This document shows positions 9,316 to 17,814 of a DNA stretch of 64,000 nt, piece after piece. A program made the position numbers and the translations under genes. The notes beneath the pieces are model-generated. The model saw only the letters and a program-made list of their open reading frames with translations, was not told the DNA's origin and searched no databases. This DNA comes from Gloeotrichia echinulata CP02 (lineage in GTDB: Bacteria; Cyanobacteriota; Cyanobacteriia; Cyanobacteriales; Nostocaceae): contig CP051187.1 of the NCBI GenBank assembly GCA_038087035.1, positions 5,586,001 to 5,650,000 on the forward strand. The letters are read 5' to 3'. Positions within the stretch are counted from its first letter, which is position 1. Every line of letters begins with the position of its first letter.

Positions 9316-9927
9316 GGTTAAGCCTGTAATTACTGAATTTTGGTTGTGTTTCTTTCTTGGTCACAAATCTCGGAACTGAATGCGAACAAAATCAATCGTT
9401 CCTGTCAACAATAATTACTAATTCGTGGTTCGTAATTAAACCGCGCCTCGTAGCAATAGCGAGTCCGCACGCGGACAGAGGAGGCGATCATGACTCTTCG
9501 TCCCGTTAAGGGTTGGTGTACTTTCCGTAATCCAATTACGAATTACGAATCGTTAACTTAGTTGATGTCACTGGTAACATCTATAAGGATATCAAAATCT
9601 AGTGATGAGGACTAAATTAAAAGTATGATAAATCACACAATTAGCTAAAAAAAGTATTTCCAAGTCAGGGCGATCGCATAAAAAACTCATCAACTCCCGG
9701 TTCTTGCCTACAAAGCCCGTGCTAAATTTGTTGAAAAATAAGTTTGAAACCCTTTGTCATAGGATAAGACTTTGTGAAAAATCCCAAGTCCAATGTCTTG
9801 ATTGCCGAGAAAATTGTTTCGCAGAAAGCAAACAAATTTTAATATTATTAAATTCAATAATTACCATAAGCTTATATCTATTCATTTTTTTCTTATCTCC
9901 TTCAAATGATAACAATGCTAAATGATT

Positions 9928-10023
9928 TACAGCAGATTGCAAGTTGGTGAGGTACAGATAATTGTAGGGGCGCAAGGCCTTGCGCCCCTACCGGCGTACC
10001 TCATTTACCTGAAATATGCTGTA
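9928..10023. repeat. MITE-like element, family D
   Basis: Ends TACAGCAGATTGCAAGT and, reverse complement, TACAGCATATTTCAGGTAAA. GAGGTAC/GTACCTC and the GC palindrome lie inside. Relatives at 14179-14273, 47243-47328, 48750-48836, 48890-48966 and 51704-51907. Confidence 0.75.
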
Positions 10024-10282
10024 TAAACACCTCTCCCAAATCCTCCTTGTCTCCTCTGTTCAGATCTCAAATAGGATTGCTATATATCTGTTATGTTAAG
10101 AAAAAACTATAAAAAGTTTAAGACATCATCATATTGTTGATATTCTGATTCAGCAACGCCAATTATTTTTACTCCCCTTGAACGAGAGAATCTGTGCTTT
10201 AGACAAGGGATGAAAACAGGTTTAAGCGGTTTACCGCTCATCGGTGTGATTTTGCGCGATGCTTGCTCTGGGCTACGCCATC

Positions 10283-10335
10283 GCCTCACAATACGATTGC
10301 GTCGGCTCACAATACGATTGCATCGCCTCGCAAAC
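10283..10335. repeat. 21-bp tandem array, two units plus a partial
   Basis: Same unit as at 3561-3718 (GCCTCACAATACGATTGC), with units starting at 10283 and 10304 and a partial at 10325. Confidence 0.85.
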
Positions 10336-10531
10336 AATTTTTCAAAACTACAGGACTTACGCATTGGTTTGTTCTCGTAGTTTGTTTATTTGACTCAAGA
10401 ATATTCTGATTTCAGTAACTTAAATAATCAGCGATATCAGTCCATATTAATAATAATAAATCCTCAATTTATCTTCCACACAAATACTTTTTACAGTACA
10501 ATAAAAACATGGATGTAGGATAAAATAATAT

Positions 10532-11485
10532 ATGACAGAGGAAAAAAAGAGAGCAGATAACAATAGTCCTTGGAAAGAAGTTTTAGAAGCTTATTTTCCT
10601 CAAGCAATGCAGTTCTTTTTCCCTCAAATAGCTGCATTGATTGACTGGAATCACCCTCACCTATTTTTAGATAAAGAATTTCAAGCGATTGCTTATGATG
10701 CCGTTAAAGGAAGATTGTATGCAGATAAGCTAGTCAGTGCAAGGCTTCTTCAAGGAAAAGAACTGTGGTTATTAATCCACATAGAAGTTCAAGCAGAATC
10801 AGAAGATATTTTTCCAGAAAGGATGTTTTTGTACAATATACGGATTTTCGATTATTATGGTAAACCTGCCACGAGCCTAGCTATTTTGTGTGATTCAAAC
10901 AGCGATTGGCGTCCGAATCAGTATAGTTTTGAGTGTCCAGGTACAAAACATAATTTTGAATTTAGTACAGTTAAACTTTTGGATTACCAAAACCGATGGT
11001 CAGAGTTAGAAGCGAGTGACAATCCTTTTGCAATGGTTGTGATGGCGCACTTAAAGACTCAAGAAACTAGGAATCAAGCAAGGGAACGTAAAAATTGGAA
11101 ATTTCGCCTAGTTCGCCGACTTTATGAACTAGGTTGGCAAGAAACAGATGTTCGCAGTTTGTACCGATTTATAGATTGGGTTATGCTATTACCAAAACAG
11201 TTGGACGCGGAATTTTGGCAAGAGCTAAAAGAATTTGAACAGGAGCGAAATATGACTTACGTTACCACAGGTGAACGCATTGGCTACGAGCGAGGAATAG
11301 AGGAAGGTGAGCAGAAAGGTGAACAAAGGCTTATTCTAAAGCTATTGCAAAAACGGTTCGGGGAGTTACCATCTGAGGCGATCGCTTCTATTCAATCTCT
11401 GGATGTTATTCAATTAGAAGAATTAGCTGAAGCTCTACTAGATTTCACAGAAATTGACGATCTGGTTCGCTGGTTTACGGTGTGA
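10532..11485 (+). CDS. Rpn/PD-(D/E)XK-type protein with DUF4351 tail (copy 2, 317 aa)
   Basis: Same domain layout as the gene at 3915-4880: PD-(D/E)XK core with ADKLV and LLIHIEVQ, a charged linker, then DUF4351 to LVRWFTV. It is four residues shorter because one GEQK linker unit is missing. The few differences (for example S to C in FE(S/C)PGTKH, Q to L in LK(Q/L)LQ) are scattered. The upstream 40 bp including the ribosome-binding region are conserved with copy 1, so both may be expressed. Duplication is recent judging by near-identity. Confidence 0.85.
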   Translation: MTEEKKRADNNSPWKEVLEAYFPQAMQFFFPQIAALIDWNHPHLFLDKEFQAIAYDAVKGRLYADKLVSARLLQGKELWLLIHIEVQAESEDIFPERMFLYNIRIFDYYGKPATSLAILCDSNSDWRPNQYSFECPGTKHNFEFSTVKLLDYQNRWSELEASDNPFAMVVMAHLKTQETRNQARERKNWKFRLVRRLYELGWQETDVRSLYRFIDWVMLLPKQLDAEFWQELKEFEQERNMTYVTTGERIGYERGIEEGEQKGEQRLILKLLQKRFGELPSEAIASIQSLDVIQLEELAEALLDFTEIDDLVRWFTV

Positions 11486-11619
11486 TTGCACATGGTATTT
11501 GTAGGGAACACTGCTGTGCCCTGAATGTTTGTGTGACCGTAACCAGATTTGATATCAAATCCGGGTGATTGCACATGGTATTTGTAGGGAACACTGCTGT
11601 GCCCTGAATGTTTGTGTTA

Positions 11620-12879
11620 CTAAGCGAAAGTGAAGTTATTAGCAGTCAGGGTAGTAGATGTAATACCCACCAATGAAACCAACTCAGTCGCTCCAGATCT
11701 CACCAAAGTATCACTATCAATTTGCACCAGTGTCAAGTCGCTAAACTTAGTAGCTGTAGCAATTCCACCAATTCCAATCAAGTCAAGTCCTGCGGTGAAG
11801 TCAGTGACAATATTTTTGCTAGTTGGTAGACTCGCATTTGCAATCCAGAATTGGTCAGCACCAGCGCCACCAGTTAAGCGGTTTCCACCACCAGCAGCAG
11901 CAAACAATACATCATCACCGTCACCACCAGACAGCAAGTCCTTGATATTGGAGTAAAGTTTGTCATCGCCAGAACCACCGTAGAGACGGTTATTGCTACC
12001 GCTGCTGCGGAGGGTATCTTTCCAACCGTAGGTATTGGTAGCAAGATAATCGCCTTGCAACAGTTTAGCGTTAATCAAACCATTAGCTTGGGAGAGATTA
12101 TTATCTAAACCAAGAGGGTCATAACCTAGAGGAGTAATACCAGCGTTGACTATTTGCTTAATAAAAGCATCCTTACCAGCCGCAGGTAAAGCATCATAAG
12201 TGGCTTTCTGAGTAGGGTTGAGGAAGAATGAGGCTACAGTTGGGCCAAAAGGTGCATCATAAGCAACAGAACCAGTGACAACTTCAAAAGCACTGGTAGC
12301 AATTTGCGGCTGACCGGGTGCAGTTTGATAGGTGAGGTTGTTAACCAAGGTGCCGTGGATATCAGCAGAAACAAAGACAACGTTACTGATATTGTTGTCG
12401 TTGATGAATTTGAGAATTTCTGTCCGTTCAGCAGCATAACCCTCAAATCTATCAGCAGCGACCGCTACCCCTAGATTTTGAATCGGCTCTGGAATCATAA
12501 TGAACTTCCAGGTGGTGCCGTTATTCTGAGCTTGGAGTAAGTCGCGTTTGAGATCTTCAACTTGCGATCGCCCCAGTAGGGTGCGCTTGGGATCGAAAGA
12601 CTGAGCGAGGAAGTTAGCTACCTGGGTCTGGTCGCTGGTGTTAGTTACATCCGTTAACTCGGTATCACGGAAAGAGCGAGCATCGAGGACGAAAGTAGCA
12701 GCATCTTTACCATAGGTATTGTAGCGGTAAAGTTTGCGTTCACCCGCAGTTTTAGCATCACCAGTTTGTCCATAGAATTGATCCTGAATGGGATTGTATT
12801 CTTGGAAAGCCTGTAAGCCGTTCTCATACAGTTTGCTGTCGTTAATCAGAGCGTTAGGATCGTCACTGGGGAAAGCTGC
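11620..12879 (-). pseudogene. PhoD-like phosphatase, 5'-truncated, fused to RTX tail
   Basis: The minus frame is open from the family A element at 12880 down to the TAA at 11620. Translation starts inside a PhoD-type alkaline phosphatase (AAFPSDDPNALINDSK, VLDARSFRD, DPKRTLLG, WKFIMIPEP, VFVSADIHGT, ATSAFEVVTGSVA) and reaches LLQGDYLATNTYGW. From KDTLRSSG onward it is nearly identical to the RTX tail of the 5'-nucleotidase at 5023-9315. The N-terminal half of PhoD, with much of the metal site, is missing. An internal ATG at 12498 could start a 292-residue piece, but this would not be a complete enzyme. Either a chimeric remnant or an RTX-tailed PhoD that lost its 5' end; PhoD identity is from recognised motifs. 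Confidence 0.8.
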
Positions 12880-13075
12880 GGTTCTTGCGTACTTAGCGTG
12901 CTTAATTATTAATTAAAGTTTATAAATTTGCTTTAAAAGTAAGGCTTACAGGCGTTCATAATTTAATTTTTAGCAATATGATATAAAATACAGAAAATAA
13001 TGGCTATTATCTTAGCTCTGCAAGGGTTTCAAGCTGATTATTTAATAAATTCAGCACGCTAAGTACGGAAGAGCC
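12880..13075. repeat. 196-bp MITE-like element, family A (copy 2)
   Basis: Begins GGTTCTTGCGTACTTAGCGT; the right end reverse complement begins GGCTCTTCCGTACTTAGCGT. Same length as the copy at 3168-3363. It separates the truncated phoD-like gene from the truncated phosphatase gene upstream, and its right end supplies the stop codon of the latter at 13059-13061. Confidence 0.9.
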
Positions 13076-13622
13076 AGCCTTTGCCACCAAGTCCACCAAA
13101 AGCACCAAAGGGGACGGTATAATCTACTGTTCTCTCTGCTTTAGACTGAATAATTGGGCTATTAGTCAATCCAGGAACTTTGACATCAACGCCATCAGCA
13201 CCAGGAAATGTGGCTGCTACTACTTTTTTACCATTAGCACGCAAATCTACCCATAAGGGTTCTGCTGTCGGATTGCTGCTTTCTTTTGGTCCATCAGGGT
13301 TGAGGGCATCATATCCTCCAATAGGAGCGCCAAAGCCACTAATATTAAAGTTGAAGGGACTATCAATTAGGTGAAAAGTGTTGGCATTGATGTCATTTTT
13401 TGCAGCAGTTGAACCTGTGGCGATCGCAATGTGACCAGGCGCCGTCAGTGAAGGGGTGACAGTCGTGTTGGGTAAAAATACTCCCTTGCTCTTGAGTAAC
13501 CCTAAACCTTTTGTGGGATCGATCTGATTGGTATCCAGGTAATTCTTGAGTAAAGAGTAAGTATTACCATCTAGGGAAAGAACAACAACTTTGGGTTGGT
13601 TGTCCATAATTATTTTTTGCAA
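13059..13622 (-). pseudogene. Type I phosphodiesterase/alkaline-phosphatase superfamily protein, N-terminal fragment
   Basis: 187 codons. The start resembles alkaline-phosphatase-superfamily enzymes: KVVVLSLDGNTYSLL (metal-binding Asp in the LDG strand), then LLKSKGVFLPNTTVTPSLTA with the nucleophile-type Thr region, and PGHIAIATGSTAAKN. After FGGLGGKGW the frame enters the family A element and stops, so the rest of the enzyme (metal-binding His/Asp of the second half) is absent. No continuation of this family exists downstream; what follows is a PhoD fragment. Probably inactive. The original gene would have been read in the same direction as the phoD-like and 5'-nucleotidase genes. Confidence 0.8.
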
Positions 13623-13744
13623 TTAGTTTGGTGGAAATTTTCTCGCTCAATCGCTAATAACCAAAGTATATAAACTGATACACTTTGGGTTTTTTATACG
13701 AAATAAGGATTATTGCTGTGTTTATCAGAATAGGTACGGTTGCT

Positions 13745-13764
13745 TATTCTAAAAATTTAGAATA
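13745..13764. promoter_or_regulatory. Perfect 9-bp inverted repeat, possible operator
   Basis: TATTCTAAA-AA-TTTAGAATA lies 123 bp upstream of the truncated phosphatase start on the minus strand. The symmetry fits a dimeric regulator site; the regulator is unknown. Confidence 0.4.
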
Positions 13765-14082
13765 GAATAAAACCGTCATATTTCATAGATTTGGCAGCAA
13801 TATTCTCATTGAGAGAGGCATAAAAAATCTATCGCACCAATGTTAATAAATGACTAGGACAAGGTTAATAATTGAGAGGAAAATTTTAGTAATATGAAAT
13901 ACAACAAATTTGATGTTTAGAGAAAATTAAAATACAATGAATCACGCCCCTGCGTTCTTTTTTTTGAGACATAAAAACCTGGTTCATTTCTCTAAACATA
14001 GCTGTATTTTCTTTGAAAAAAATTATCTCAGTTAGGTTAAAAAACTAAATTCGTATTTGAAAAAAGAATGAGACAAATAGGG

Positions 14083-14149
14083 TAGGGGCGCAAGGCCTTG
14101 CGCCCCTACAGATTATGGATGTGTTGCCAAGATTTTTTGAATTGGTATA
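14083..14149. repeat. Inverted copy of the 2093-2160 repeat
   Basis: GC palindrome followed by CAGATTATGGATGTGTTGCC and AATTGGTATA, the reverse complement of 2093-2160. Confidence 0.75.
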
Positions 14150-14178
14150 ACATTGTTATTTATTGATGTCTGCTTACT

Positions 14179-14273
14179 TACAGTAATTTTCATTTCTTTG
14201 AACCACATATCCTTGTAGGGGCGCAAGGCCTTGCGCCCCAAAAGCGTGGTTTATTTACCTGAAAATCATTGTA
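14179..14273. repeat. MITE-like element, family D
   Basis: Left end TACAGTAATTTTCATTTC..GAACCAC, right reverse complement TACAATGATTTTCAGGTAAA..AACCAC, with the GC palindrome between them. Confidence 0.8.
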
Positions 14274-14372
14274 ATATCTGTACCTCATTTACCTGCAATC
14301 TGCTGTATTTGCAGCTTATTCATTGAAGTTAAACACGACAATTAAGTCGAAGACCAACTTACTTTAGAGTTG

Positions 14373-14567
14373 TTATTTGAAGCGAGTACGTTGTCTACGA
14401 TTTTGCTTGTGTCTAGCAATTGCTTTACGCTTCTCTTTTTCTAATGGCGTCTCGAAGTGACGCTTTTTCCGCATGTCTTGGAAAATTCCTGCTTTAGAAA
14501 CTTCCCGCTTAAATCTTCGCAAGGCTGATTCAATACCTTCATTCTCCCCTAATACTACTTGTGTCAT
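14373..14567 (-). CDS. rpsU: 30S ribosomal protein bS21 (copy near rbp)
   Basis: 64 residues starting MTQVVLGENEGIESALRRFK, the bS21 signature, followed by a basic tail (ARHKQNRRQRTRFK). bS21 sits near the anti-Shine-Dalgarno end of 16S rRNA in the small subunit. A strong ribosome-binding site (AAGGAGA) lies 8 nt before the ATG. It follows the rbp gene on the same strand with a 122-nt gap that holds a hairpin. An rbp-rpsU pair that is cold-induced is established in Anabaena variabilis. A second, different bS21 gene is at 24227-24406. Confidence 0.95.
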   Translation of the reverse strand: MTQVVLGENEGIESALRRFKREVSKAGIFQDMRKKRHFETPLEKEKRKAIARHKQNRRQRTRFK

Positions 14568-14623
14568 TCTTATTTCTCCTTATATGGATGAATGCTTGAT
14601 GGCTAGAGAGCCAATAAAATATT

Positions 14624-14657
14624 CCAGCAGAGTCAAGCGTTGGGCCTTATCTGCTGG
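14624..14657 (-). terminator. Intercistronic hairpin between rbp and rpsU
   Basis: Perfect 8-bp stem CCAGCAGA/TCTGCTGG with an 18-nt loop, followed on the minus strand by AATATTTTATT. Could be an attenuator or processing site that sets the rbp:rpsU ratio. Confidence 0.45.
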
Positions 14658-14689
14658 AGACTCTAGATTTTAAATTTTTAGCTTAAGGC

Positions 14690-15007
14690 TTAAAATCGGC
14701 GATTGTTACGAGCATTATTTCCGCCCCAGCTACCACCACCACGAGAGGAATTTCCGCCTCTTTCTTCACGAGGTTTAGCTTTATTCACTTTCAAGTCCCG
14801 GCCCATCCATTCAGCACCATCTAGGGCTTCAATAGCAGCGGTTTCTTGAGCTTCTGTTTGCATTTCTACAAAAGCAAACCCACGTGGACGACCTGTTTCC
14901 CTATCGGTTGGTAGTTGAACGCGATTAACTGTTCCGTATTCTCCAAATGCCCTTTTCAGATCATCTTCTGTAACCTGATAGGACAAATTGCCAACGTAAA
15001 TCGACAT
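14690..15007 (-). CDS. rbp: Cyanobacterial RRM RNA-binding protein (Rbp)
   Basis: 105 residues. One RRM at 1 to about 80 with RNP2 (IYVGNLSY) and RNP1 (RGFAFVEM), then a glycine/arginine/asparagine-rich tail (SSRGGGSWGGNNARNNRRF). Such proteins bind U-rich RNA; several Anabaena paralogues accumulate in the cold. First gene of the rbp-rpsU cluster. The leader carries a stem that pairs the ribosome-binding site (15014-15052) and at least 100 nt of further AT-rich untranslated sequence, as expected for cold-regulated control. Which numbered rbp paralogue this is cannot be decided from the sequence alone. Confidence 0.92.
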   Translation of the reverse strand: MSIYVGNLSYQVTEDDLKRAFGEYGTVNRVQLPTDRETGRPRGFAFVEMQTEAQETAAIEALDGAEWMGRDLKVNKAKPREERGGNSSRGGGSWGGNNARNNRRF

Positions 15008-15013
15008 ATCATG

Positions 15014-15052
15014 TCTCCGAATTCAGAGAGTGTAGAGACTTAAATTCGGAGA
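15014..15052 (-). promoter_or_regulatory. Ribosome-binding-site-sequestering hairpin in rbp leader
   Basis: On the mRNA strand TCTCCGAATT pairs perfectly with AATTCGGAGA (10 bp, 19-nt loop). The second arm contains the GGAG ribosome-binding site, 8-9 nt before the rbp ATG at 15007. Closed pairing would hide the site. Confidence 0.65.
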
Positions 15053-15361
15053 GACGCTTTTGAGAAGTCAAAACCAATCATTCAACCGAATATAATCTTT
15101 ATAGAACCTACTATAGCACGGTAATAGAAAATAAACTCCGACAAAATTGGATTTTGGGGAGATAAATTACAGTACAAGCCCCAAAAGCTTTTATTTACGA
15201 TTACGCTGTGGTTATTATGACATAATCACACGTTCATTGCAATTTCCAACAGCAATCATAATCAATGATAGATGTTTTACAATAAGTTGTTATGGGTTTA
15301 GTCCCACCTAACGGGAGCTTTGAAAACTCCCGTAATGATTGGTCTGTAAATTATTTACCCT

Positions 15362-16225
15362 TTAGCCATTAGTCCAATTTTCTAAAAGTTTTTCGGCTTC
15401 TTTACACAGCACTTCATGATACTGACCGTTGCTTGCCAGCAAACCACCCCATTGATTAATATCATCGGTGTTATACTGCAAGATGGTGCCATCAAAATGG
15501 GTAAATTTGCCTCCAGCTTCTGTCAAAATTAATTCTGGGGCGGCGATATCCCAATCTTTAGGGGCAGATTTTCCCGAAAGAGAAATGTAGACATCTGCCT
15601 GTCGCTCAATAATAGCAGCAATTTTGCAACCCACGCTGCCGACTTCTTTTTGATGACTACAAGGTAAATTTTCTAAGAGATAATTTAACCTTTCATTACG
15701 GTGAGAACGGCTAACAATTAAAGTGAATGCTTCAATGGGTTTTGCGTTTCCTTCTAAAGATAGTTGCAAAGGAACAGAACCATCACGGGTTTCGACAAAT
15801 GTACCTCCGCCAATGGTAGCAAAGTATAACTTCTGCGCTTCTGGTACTACTACCACTGCTAATATTGGGCGGTTTTCCTTGACTAAAGCAATGTGAATTG
15901 CATACTCTCCAGTTTTTTGAATAAAGTCTCGTGTGCCATCTAAAGGATCAATAATCCACACTAACTTAGACTCATCTCTACCCAGTTGCGATTGATAAGT
16001 TTCTTCACTAATGTAAGCAAAATCCTCAGTTCCCAAAGCTGCTTGTAGCCTATCCAAAATGTATTCACTCACAGCTACATCAGCAACAGTGACAGGCTCA
16101 TTTTGTTTATATTGCACATCGAGGTTAGAGTCTTTTACCGTTCCATGATAATAAGACCGCAATATATCTGTAGCACCCCAACCTACTTCTCGTGCGATCG
16201 CTAATATTTCTTGTAAGTTTGTCAT
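15362..16225 (-). CDS. Inositol monophosphatase-family / CysQ-like 3'(2'),5'-bisphosphate nucleotidase
   Basis: 287 residues, family length. Metal-binding motifs are complete: E74-E75 (YISEETY), D93-P-L-D96-G-T (WIIDPLDGTRDF) and W-D226-IAAPELILTEAGG. The EE and DPLDGT context and overall length fit CysQ/BPNT-type enzymes that remove 3'-phosphoadenosine 5'-phosphate made during sulfate assimilation, but inositol or fructose bisphosphatase activity is not excluded. A 354-bp gap to rbp contains AT-rich DNA and no gene. The start codon sits at the beginning of a heptamer repeat tract. Confidence 0.85.
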   Translation of the reverse strand: MTNLQEILAIAREVGWGATDILRSYYHGTVKDSNLDVQYKQNEPVTVADVAVSEYILDRLQAALGTEDFAYISEETYQSQLGRDESKLVWIIDPLDGTRDFIQKTGEYAIHIALVKENRPILAVVVVPEAQKLYFATIGGGTFVETRDGSVPLQLSLEGNAKPIEAFTLIVSRSHRNERLNYLLENLPCSHQKEVGSVGCKIAAIIERQADVYISLSGKSAPKDWDIAAPELILTEAGGKFTHFDGTILQYNTDDINQWGGLLASNGQYHEVLCKEAEKLLENWTNG

Positions 16226-16464
16226 TTGTTATTTGTCATTTGTCATTTGTCATTTGTCATTTGTCATTTGTCATTTGTATTCTTGTCCCCCTAACTCCCA
16301 ACTCATTACTCATTACTCATTACTCATTACTCATTACTCATTACTCATTACTCCTAACTCCTAACTCCTAACTCATTACTCATTACTCATTACTCATTAC
16401 TCATTACTCATTACTCATTACTCATTACTCATTACTCATTACTCATTACTCATTACTCCTAACT
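16223..16464. repeat. Heptanucleotide tandem repeats (STRR)
   Basis: About seven TTTGTCA units, then more than 20 units of CATTACT/CTAACTC to 16464. Short tandemly repeated heptamers are well known in heterocystous cyanobacteria. They reach into the last codons of the kinase gene at 16459. Confidence 0.95.
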
Positions 16465-17322
16465 CTCTTCCACTTCCATCCACCGACGGGTACCAAATGA
16501 TTGACAAGCTGTAGCAGCGATGTTTGCAGCTTTGGCTAAGGCATCAGTGAACCCAGAGTGTAAGATGTAATGGCAGAAAGCACCGTGAAAAATATCTCCA
16601 GCCCCTAGTGTATCAATTACTGTAATCTGGGGTACGCTGATAACGCCTGTATTTCCTTCACTGATATATTCAATTGGTTGTTCTCCGTGGGTGATGGCGA
16701 TGTGGGGAATCTCAAAACTGCACAGATAGGTAAAAACTTCTGCTGATGTGTGACAATCAGGAGGATGAAAATTGGCTGAACAAATGGCGTAGTCTACAAA
16801 AGGCAAAATTTTCTCAAATCCAGGCTTCCAACTGCCACCATCAATGACAATGGGGATATTCTGACTTTTGGCTATGGGCGCAATTTCACGACTAACCTCC
16901 ATCTGATGCCCATCAATTAAAACTATAGCGACATTTTGCCAGATATCTGACGGGATAGATGAACTCGTGGCTTGAGTTTTGACAGCATTAATGGAAATTA
17001 CTGCCCGTTCACCTGTGGCTTGGGTGACAATAATCGATGAGACTGGGACTGTTGTGGTAGTCGTGGGATTTAGATCGGCGATCGCCACTCGATATTTTCC
17101 CAAGTCTTCCCTAATTAATTGTGTCATGGGGTGGGAACCCAATACACCCAAGACTTTGGCTTGATTACCTAAATGGCTGAAAGCGACAGATGCATTGGTC
17201 GCGGGACCTCCTGCAGCTACAGTGTAGTCAATGGCGACAATTTTCTGATTGTTCTTGGGGGGAGACTCGGCTAGGTAGATAAAATCTAAGGTGATTAAGC
17301 CAATAAATAATCCATGCTGCAT
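16459..17322 (-). CDS. PfkB-family carbohydrate/nucleoside kinase
   Basis: 287 residues with the PfkB N-terminal motif AAGGPATNASVAFSHLG (38-52) and the C-terminal ATP/catalytic signature DTLGAGDIFHGAF, whose GAGD Asp243 is the predicted base. The substrate (ribose, fructose, adenosine or other) cannot be read from sequence. Same strand as the upstream phosphatase gene, separated by STRR DNA, so co-transcription is possible. The C-terminus RRWMEVEES runs into the heptamer tract, so the last residues may vary between strains. Confidence 0.88.
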   Translation of the reverse strand: MQHGLFIGLITLDFIYLAESPPKNNQKIVAIDYTVAAGGPATNASVAFSHLGNQAKVLGVLGSHPMTQLIREDLGKYRVAIADLNPTTTTTVPVSSIIVTQATGERAVISINAVKTQATSSSIPSDIWQNVAIVLIDGHQMEVSREIAPIAKSQNIPIVIDGGSWKPGFEKILPFVDYAICSANFHPPDCHTSAEVFTYLCSFEIPHIAITHGEQPIEYISEGNTGVISVPQITVIDTLGAGDIFHGAFCHYILHSGFTDALAKAANIAATACQSFGTRRWMEVEES

Positions 17323-17451
17323 TTTGTCTTGGGGATTGGGGAATGGGGGGATGGAGTTTTATCTTTTTTTTCGGTTTAACTAGCTTGAAAATAAGACCCC
17401 ACCCCTAGCCCCTCAGAGCAAGCGAGGAGGGGAATAAGAAGTGCAATTTAT

Positions 17452-17515
17452 AGGGTGCGTCAGCTAAGTAGATAACTGATGCGCTGTCAATATTTTAGGT
17501 CTGACGCACCCTACG
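17452..17515. repeat. GGGTGCGTCAG inverted-repeat element
   Basis: GGGTGCGTCAG at the left and CTGACGCACCCTA at the right form a stem around a 40-bp loop. Related elements at 25264-25332 and 57919-57980. Confidence 0.8.
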
Positions 17516-17541
17516 TCTACAATTATTTTGATCTGAACACG

Positions 17542-17814
17542 AACGTTGAGGCTTTTTACTCCAACGTCGAGGCTTTTTGCTCCAACGTCGAGGCTTTTTA
17601 CTCCAACGTCGAGGCTTTTTGCTCCAACGTCGAGGCTTTTTTCTCCAACGTTGAGGCTTTTTTCTCCAACGTTGAGGCTTTTTGCTCCAACGTCGAGGCT
17701 TTTTGCTCCAACGTTGAGGCTTTTTTCTCCAACGTTGAGGCTTTTTGCTCCAACGTCGAGGCTTTTTGCTCGAACGTTGAGGCTTTTTGCTCGAACATTG
17801 AGGCTTTCAACCTA
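17542..17814. repeat. 21-bp minisatellite, thirteen units
   Basis: Units AACGTYGAGGCTTTTT then RCTCC, starting at 17542 and every 21 bp to 17794. Frames on both strands stay open (heptapeptides NVEAFYS and KASTLEQ) because the period is a multiple of 3; no start or ribosome-binding site supports a gene. Shares its GCTTTTTACTCC half with the array at 47344-47679. Confidence 0.93.

Larger units (their letters stand above)
9316..10531. other. Long intergenic region
   Basis: 1.2 kb with no convincing gene. It contains a decayed end resembling family A at about 9699-9727 (GGTTCTTGCCTACAAAG), a family D element at 9928-10023 and the start of duplication copy 2 at 10241. The 73-codon frame at 9704-9925 has no recognisable features and is not called. 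Confidence 0.7.
10241..12021. repeat. Segmental duplication, copy 2 (1781 bp)
   Basis: Direct copy of 3519-5424. The right boundary is at 12021, inside a coding frame, where identity stops abruptly at the codons for KDTLRSSG. Left of 10241 and right of 12021 the flanks are unrelated to copy 1. Confidence 0.9.
13623..14372. other. Intergenic region with palindrome and two repeat elements
   Basis: No gene. It contains a 20-bp palindrome at 13745-13764, an AT-rich stretch, and repeats at 14083-14149 and 14179-14273. Confidence 0.75.

Noticed and set aside
9704..9925. 73-codon frame and its antisense partner
   Set aside because: AT-rich, no recognisable family, no clear ribosome-binding site.
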